Positions 33,546 to 36,821 of a stretch of DNA of 36,821 nt are shown here, piece after piece. The first letter of the stretch is position 1. Every line of letters starts with the position of its first letter. The position numbers were made by a program, and so were the translations under genes. Source of the DNA: Actinomycetota bacterium (GTDB lineage: Bacteria; Actinomycetota; Actinomycetes; Streptosporangiales; Streptosporangiaceae); assembly GCA_021324595.1 (NCBI GenBank), contig JAJPIV010000077.1, forward strand, positions 1 to 36,821. Direction: 5' to 3'. The notes under the pieces were generated by a model. The model had not been told where the DNA came from. It searched no databases and was given only the letters and a program-made list of their open reading frames with translations.

Positions 33546-34721
33546 TCAGCGGTAGGCGGACATGCCGGTGAGCGCCTGGCCGATGGCCAGTGCGTGGACC
33601 TCCTCGGTCCCCTCGTAGGTCAGCACCGACTCCAGGTTGTTCGCGTGCCGGATCACCGGGTACTCGAGCGTGATCCCGTTGGCGCCGAGGATCGTCCGCG
33701 CCTGCCTGGCGATGTCGATGGCGGTGCGGACGTTGCTCATCTTGCCGAGGCTGACCTGCTCCGGCGTGATCCTCCCCGACTCCTTGAGCCGCCCGAGGTG
33801 CAGCGCGAGCAGCTGCGCGCGCTGCAGGTCGGCCACCATCCACGCCAGCTTGGCCTGGGTGAGCTGGAACGCGCCGATCTTCCGGCCGAACTGCTCGCGG
33901 GTCCTGGCGTAGTCCAGGGCCGCCTCGACGCAGGAGCGCGCGGCCCCCGTGACTCCCCAGACGATGCCGAACCGTGCCTCGGACAGGCAGGACAGCGGCC
34001 CCTTGAGCCCGGTCACGCCGGGCAGCACCGCGTCGGCGGGGAGGCGGACGTCGTTGAAGTGGAGCTCGGAGGTGACCGAGGCGCGCAGCGAGAGCTTCTT
34101 GTGGATGTTGCGCGCGGTGAACCCGCGCGCCCCCCGCGGGACCAGGAAGCCGCGGATGCCCTGATCGGTCCCGGCCCAGACGACCGCGACGTCCGCGATC
34201 GACCCGTTCGTGATCCACATCTTCGTGCCGGACAGGATCCAGTCCGAGCCGTCGCGGACGGCGCGGGTCTTCATGCTGGACGGATCGGACCCGTGGTCGG
34301 GCTCGGTGAGCCCGAAGCACCCGATCGCCTCGCCCGCCGCCATCCGGGGGAGCCATTCGTTCTTCTGCTCCTCCGAGCCGTACTTCCAGATCGGGAACAT
34401 GGCCAGCGACCCCTGGACCGACACCAGGCTGCGCAGGCCCGAGTCGGCGGCCTCCATCTCGCGGCAGGTCACCCCGTAGGCGACCGGGCCCATCCCGGCG
34501 CAGCCGTACCCGGTCAGGTGCATCCCGAGCAGGCCGAGCCTGCCCAGCTCGGGGGCCAGCTCGCGGGGGAGCGTCCCGGCCTCGAACCAGTCCGCGATGT
34601 TCGGCATGATCTGGTCCGCGGCGAACTTCCGCACCGTGTCGCGGACCAGCCGCTCCTCGTCGGTCAGCTCGTCGTCGATCCTGAGCAGGTCGGGTCCGGC
34701 CGGTTCGGTCGTGCGAGGCAT
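33546..34721 (-). CDS. gcdH: Acyl-CoA dehydrogenase, glutaryl-CoA dehydrogenase type
   Basis: A 391-residue flavoprotein. It oxidises an acyl-CoA and, in true glutaryl-CoA dehydrogenases, also decarboxylates to crotonyl-CoA. Features close to GCDH are GYGCAGMGPVAYGVTCREME, SGLRSLVSVQGSLAMFPI, CFGLTEPDHGSDPSSM and SLRASVTSEL. Near the end are ARQARTILGANGI and the catalytic-base segment LESVLTYEGTEEVHALAIG (Glu370). The high similarity to GCDH rather than short- or medium-chain dehydrogenases supports the call, but a related dicarboxyl-CoA substrate remains possible. ATG at 34721 has AAGGAGG nine bases upstream; the open frame to 34817 is not used. Divergent from the PspC gene. Confidence 0.9.
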   Translation of the reverse strand: MPRTTEPAGPDLLRIDDELTDEERLVRDTVRKFAADQIMPNIADWFEAGTLPRELAPELGRLGLLGMHLTGYGCAGMGPVAYGVTCREMEAADSGLRSLVSVQGSLAMFPIWKYGSEEQKNEWLPRMAAGEAIGCFGLTEPDHGSDPSSMKTRAVRDGSDWILSGTKMWITNGSIADVAVVWAGTDQGIRGFLVPRGARGFTARNIHKKLSLRASVTSELHFNDVRLPADAVLPGVTGLKGPLSCLSEARFGIVWGVTGAARSCVEAALDYARTREQFGRKIGAFQLTQAKLAWMVADLQRAQLLALHLGRLKESGRITPEQVSLGKMSNVRTAIDIARQARTILGANGITLEYPVIRHANNLESVLTYEGTEEVHALAIGQALTGMSAYR

Positions 34722-34905
34722 CGCGGGGTCCTCCTTGTTCAGCTTGCGGTCAGCGTATGCCGGCCGGCCGCGGGCCCGGACGCGGGGCGGCGCGGCCGCC
34801 GGCGTCCGGCCGGTCATGGGCGCATGGCCCGGGCGGGGCTCTCGGCCCGGCGACGAGGGACCTCCGGCTTGTTACCGGGGCACGCGACTGCGGAATGATG
34901 GCGGC

Positions 34906-35160
34906 ATGAGCAACGTGAGCAGTGGCAAGATCCTCGTGCGCGCCCGGGAGAACAGGATCGTGGCCGGAGTCTGCGCCGGGCTGGCCAGCTACCTGGGCGT
35001 GGACGTCAACCTGATCCGGGTGCTGGCCGCGGCACTGACGATCTTCACCGGGTTCGCCCCCGGCGTGCTGGCCTACCTGGTGGCGTGGGCGGTGATCCCG
35101 GAGGAGGGCAAGCCCACCTCGATCGCCGAGGACCTCGTCGGCAGCGCCCGCCACCGGTAG
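34906..35160 (+). CDS. PspC-domain membrane protein
   Basis: An 84-residue protein with a PspC domain: RARENRIVAGVCAGLASYLGVDVNLIRVLAAALTIF, then a single hydrophobic helix GFAPGVLAYLVAWAVIPEE. PspC proteins are inner-membrane partners in phage-shock or envelope-stress responses. Here it stands alone, without PspA or a PspC-type histidine kinase. No strong ribosome binding site precedes the ATG at 34906, so translation may be leaderless or weak. The tail is short and charged. Confidence 0.88.
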   Translation: MSNVSSGKILVRARENRIVAGVCAGLASYLGVDVNLIRVLAAALTIFTGFAPGVLAYLVAWAVIPEEGKPTSIAEDLVGSARHR

Positions 35161-35228
35161 AGCTGGCGGCTGGGCTGACCGGTGACAGGCGCCTGGGCCG
35201 CGGCTGCGCCAGGCCATCCCGAACCGCT

Positions 35229-35258
35229 TTGCCGCGAGCCGTGCCGGTACCCTATGCT
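35229..35258 (+). promoter_or_regulatory. Promoter of the tRNA-Glu-Asp-Phe cluster
   Basis: TTGCCG (35229-35234) and TATGCT (35253-35258) are separated by 18 bases, a good match to a housekeeping actinobacterial promoter. The start would fall near 35265, about 44 bases before tRNA-Glu, as expected for a tRNA operon. Confidence 0.5.
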
Positions 35259-35308
35259 GAGTCGGTCCCCGACGGCGGGCGCCACGGGCAGGCGGCGGTG
35301 GCCGTCGA

Positions 35309-35381
35309 GCCCCCATCGTCTAGCGGCCTAGGACACCGCCCTTTCAAGGCGGCGGCGCGGGTTCGAATCCCGTTGGGGGTA
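35309..35381 (+). tRNA. tRNA-Glu (anticodon TTC)
   Basis: A 73-base cloverleaf. Acceptor GCCCCCA pairs with TGGGGGT, including a G-T terminal pair. The anticodon arm is CCGCC-CTTTCAA-GGCGG, giving anticodon TTC. T arm contains GCGGG-TTCGAAT-CCCGT. Discriminator A; CCA is not encoded (ACCG follows). Confidence 0.97.
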
Positions 35382-35425
35382 CCGCCGGCGCGAGTCGGTG
35401 CGCGGCGTGCCGCGCAGCACAACGA

Positions 35426-35500
35426 GGTCCTGTAGAGCAGCTAGGAGTGCTCGCCACCCTGTCAAGGTGGAGGTCGCGGGTTCAAATCCCGTCAGGACCG
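35426..35500 (+). tRNA. tRNA-Asp (anticodon GTC)
   Basis: A 75-base cloverleaf. Acceptor GGTCCTG pairs with CAGGACC. The anticodon arm is CCACC-CTGTCAA-GGTGG, giving anticodon GTC. T arm contains GCGGG-TTCAAAT-CCCGT. Discriminator G, as expected for Asp. CCA is not encoded. It follows tRNA-Glu by 44 bases and is probably in the same transcript. Confidence 0.97.
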
Positions 35501-35555
35501 CTCGGACCGGGCGACCGGCTCCGGCGAGGAACTGCCGGACGGGCGCACCGGGCGA

Positions 35556-35629
35556 GGTCAGGTAGCTCAGTTGGTACGAGCGTCCGCCTGAAAAGCGGAA
35601 GGTCGGCGGTTCGACCCCGCCCCTGACCA
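35556..35629 (+). tRNA. tRNA-Phe (anticodon GAA)
   Basis: A 74-base cloverleaf. Acceptor GGTCAGG pairs with CCTGACC. The anticodon arm is TCCGC-CTGAAAA-GCGGA, giving anticodon GAA. T arm is GGCGG-TTCGACC-CCGCC. Discriminator A; CCA is not encoded. It is the last tRNA of the cluster; the DNA beyond it has no intact gene, which fits use of tRNA genes as insertion sites. Confidence 0.97.
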
Positions 35630-35761
35630 CCCGATCTGTACTGCTCTGACATGCGTAAACGCCCTTCTTCTCCGCCTGCTGGCGTGCCCTCTGCTGTCCG
35701 TCTTGGACCCGTTGTGACCGCGATTGGCTGCACGTTGGTGCACGCGGGGGGCACGGGGCTG

Positions 35762-35907
35762 GGTCATCCCCTCGGTCGGGCACCTTCCGGGCTGCGCCCG
35801 GTTCTCCGGGGCGGCAAGGGCGTGCCCGCCAGGGCCGAGCGCAGCGAGACCTTGCCGCCCCGGAGGTTCGGGCGTAGGGCCTTGCCTGACCGGGCGAGGG
35901 GATGACC
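35762..35907. repeat. 146-bp imperfect palindrome
   Basis: Two 58-base arms (35762-35819 and 35850-35907) face each other across a 30-base centre. The outer 13 bases (GGTCATCCCCTCG) and the inner 16 bases (CTCCGGGGCGGCAAGG) pair perfectly. About half of the 29 bases between also match. This is the longest inverted repeat noticed in the window. It could be a miniature inverted-repeat element, a structured RNA, or the end of a larger element. Confidence 0.85.
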
Positions 35908-35939
35908 GGTAGCGCCCATCCCCGAGGGAGGGCCGGGGT

Positions 35940-35958
35940 GCGGGGGCAGCGCCCCCGC
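35940..35958. terminator. Hairpin GCGGGGGC-AGC-GCCCCCGC
   Basis: A perfect 8-bp stem with a three-base loop, 33 bases after the large palindrome. It may stop transcription coming from the tRNA cluster. No T tract follows. Confidence 0.35.
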
Positions 35959-36221
35959 CGGCGAGTTCATCGAGGCCGGGATGCCCTTGCCGCCGTCGTT
36001 GCGTTGCGGTGGGCGCGCGGTGACGGGCGGGAGCGGGGGAGCGCTCGCGCGGCAGCCGCCCCGCGCCGTGCGCCCCCGCGCTAAAGGAGCGGGGCCAAGG
36101 CTGCCGCCCAGCGTCGGCGAGATCCCCGGCTATGTCGGCTCGTGCGACATCCGCGCGCTCGTCACCGCTCAACCGCGTGCCGGCCGGCGCATCCGTGGCA
36201 GTTGAGCCCGCGCGGCCCGGC

Positions 36222-36365
36222 CGCGCGAGCTGGCGCGCGGCCCGCACCGCCCGGCGCGGCCGCGGCAGCCTGGTCCTGCACCTGCCCGGATGCTGGCACC
36301 GCCAGGTCGAATGGCACAACCTGTTCCAGGCGGCCTGCGGCCCGCCCCGGGCCCGGGCGGCCTGA
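36222..36365 (+). pseudogene. Possible transposase C-terminal remnant (DDE, IS1380-like)
   Basis: The frame ending at 36365 encodes ARTARRGRGSLVLHLPGCW, then HRQVEWHNLFQAACGPP and a short Ala/Arg tail. The pattern of an Arg-rich lead, a hydrophobic strand, HLPxxW, and W-x-x-LF before a Gly-Pro-Pro end resembles the C terminus of IS1380-type transposases as I know them. No catalytic region is found upstream, so only the tail would remain. The match rests on a short stretch and may be fortuitous. Confidence 0.38.
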
Positions 36366-36767
36366 CCAGCCCAGACCCGGTCACCGCGCCTCCACGGCCC
36401 AGCGCCCCCCGGCATCACGCCACCCACGATCCCCCGGCCAGTTCCCGGACAACCCGCAGAACCCGGTGAGCGGCCGGACACGCACGCCCGCAGAAACCAC
36501 AAGATCACCTTCGCTCTGCCAGACGCCCGGGAAACGATCAGCCGACTTTGCGCGGTGGATTGAGGCTAAGCAAGGGGCGCGAGAAAAACCCGTACTTGGT
36601 AGCGGGGGTTCAGGACCAGCACGCACCTCTGGGCCGCAGACCCGACGAACTCCCTGGTCACCGCCCTGCCCTGTGCAGCCATCTGGGCGGCTGCGCTCCT
36701 CACTCGTCGGCCTACGCCTGCCCCTGTCCCGAGAAACTCGGTCTCACTGGGCGTGCACGCACGCCGG
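36366..36767. other. Gene-free stretch after the possible transposase remnant
   Basis: Around 400 bases without a supported gene. Codon use is unlike that of the neighbouring genes and local GC is lower near 36520-36600. A segment at 36597-36670, read on the minus strand, resembles a decayed initiator tRNA (see findings). No intact element was recognised. Confidence 0.45.
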
Positions 36768-36821
36768 TCAACCCAGCCGTGGCAGCACGTCGAAGTAATC
36801 GCCGTCGAGGGACCGCAGGAC
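36768..36821 (-). CDS. Partial gene, C-terminal 17 codons at the window edge
   Basis: The minus-strand frame entering from the right edge encodes VLRSLDGDYFDVLPRLG followed by TGA at 36770-36768. Its composition is protein-like (SLDGDYFDVLP), unlike the Arg/Pro-rich shadow frames around it, so it is probably the end of a real gene whose body lies outside the window. The family cannot be told. Confidence 0.35.
   Translation of the reverse strand, partial: VLRSLDGDYFDVLPRLG

Larger units (their letters stand above)
35630..36221. other. Gene-poor structured DNA downstream of tRNA-Phe
   Basis: About 590 bases with no supported coding sequence on either strand. Open frames exist but are Arg/Pro/Gly-biased and lack ribosome binding sites. 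It holds a 146-bp inverted repeat, an 8-bp hairpin at 35940-35958, and a CCCCGC/GCGGGG stem near 36074-36094. No copy of the tRNA-Phe 3' end was seen within the window to define an attachment site. Confidence 0.55.

Noticed and set aside
35567-36508. 313-codon minus-strand ORF through the tRNA-Phe flank
   Set aside because: It runs antisense through tRNA-Phe and the 146-bp palindrome, with Arg/Pro/Gly-rich sequence and no family signature.
36142-36798. 218-codon plus-strand ORF at the end of the window
   Set aside because: No ribosome binding site and Pro/Arg/Ser-rich product without motifs. A different frame carries the transposase-like tail.
1-36821. CRISPR array, rRNA operon, intact prophage or complete biosynthetic gene cluster
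   Set aside because: No regularly spaced repeats, no rRNA signature, no phage structural genes and no assembly-line synthase genes were seen. Repeats found are short tandem duplications or palindromes.

Overview
The window is a very GC-rich chromosomal segment from an actinomycete, probably a mycelial one (Streptomyces / Streptosporangiales type). The reasons are frequent GTG/TTG starts, GTGA four-base gene overlaps, a WhiJ-type set of genes (XRE/DUF5753 regulator, DUF397 protein, RsbW-like ATPase), a DUF574 methyltransferase, a remnant of a mycothiol-dependent enzyme, and tRNA genes without encoded CCA. The genus cannot be named from sequence alone.

Positions 12-10668 (minus strand) hold branched-chain amino acid biosynthesis. 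Reading in the direction of transcription, leuC-leuD come first, followed by ilvB-ilvN-ilvC-leuB-cimA-ilvD. Together they cover acetohydroxyacid synthase, reductoisomerase, dehydratase, isopropylmalate isomerase and dehydrogenase, and citramalate synthase, so isoleucine can be made through citramalate; leuA and a transaminase are not here. Both units have amino-acid-sensing leaders. ilvB is preceded by a 13-residue peptide rich in Ile/Val/Leu, a 13-bp hairpin and an intrinsic terminator. leuC is preceded by a Leu-rich 14-residue peptide whose 3' codons belong to two crossing stems (a pseudoknot), and by a 45-codon ORF coupled to leuC. A large LuxR/LAL-type STAND regulator (10752-14030) lies upstream.

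Positions 14271-18144 hold small accessory genes: a carboxymuconolactone-decarboxylase-like protein, a cold-shock protein with a structured leader, a methyltransferase coupled to a truncated MDMPI remnant, a GNAT acetyltransferase with a likely leaderless promoter, and an MFS transporter. Positions 18200-22300 carry cell-wall and signalling genes: a secreted GH25 lysozyme with lectin repeats, an orphan histidine kinase, and a secreted NlpC/P60 hydrolase. Positions 22566-25335 carry the DUF574 methyltransferase and the divergent RsbW-like ATPase / XRE-DUF397 pair. A rhomboid protease follows.

Positions 26370-30373 contain two translationally coupled pairs: a BNR beta-propeller with a MoaD/ThiS-like protein ending in Gly-Gly, and a Baeyer-Villiger-type flavin monooxygenase with an alpha/beta hydrolase whose 3' end runs antisense into tRNA-Lys. 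Next come a thioesterase, a membrane protein behind a tandem repeat, a tyrosine phosphatase overlapping a SLOG-like gene, a glutaryl-CoA-type dehydrogenase and a PspC protein.

From 35309 a tRNA cluster (Glu, Asp, Phe) leads into about 1.2 kb without an intact gene. It holds a 146-bp near-palindrome, other hairpins, a probable transposase C-terminal remnant, and the tail of a minus-strand gene at the window edge. This looks like a decayed insertion region beside tRNA-Phe.
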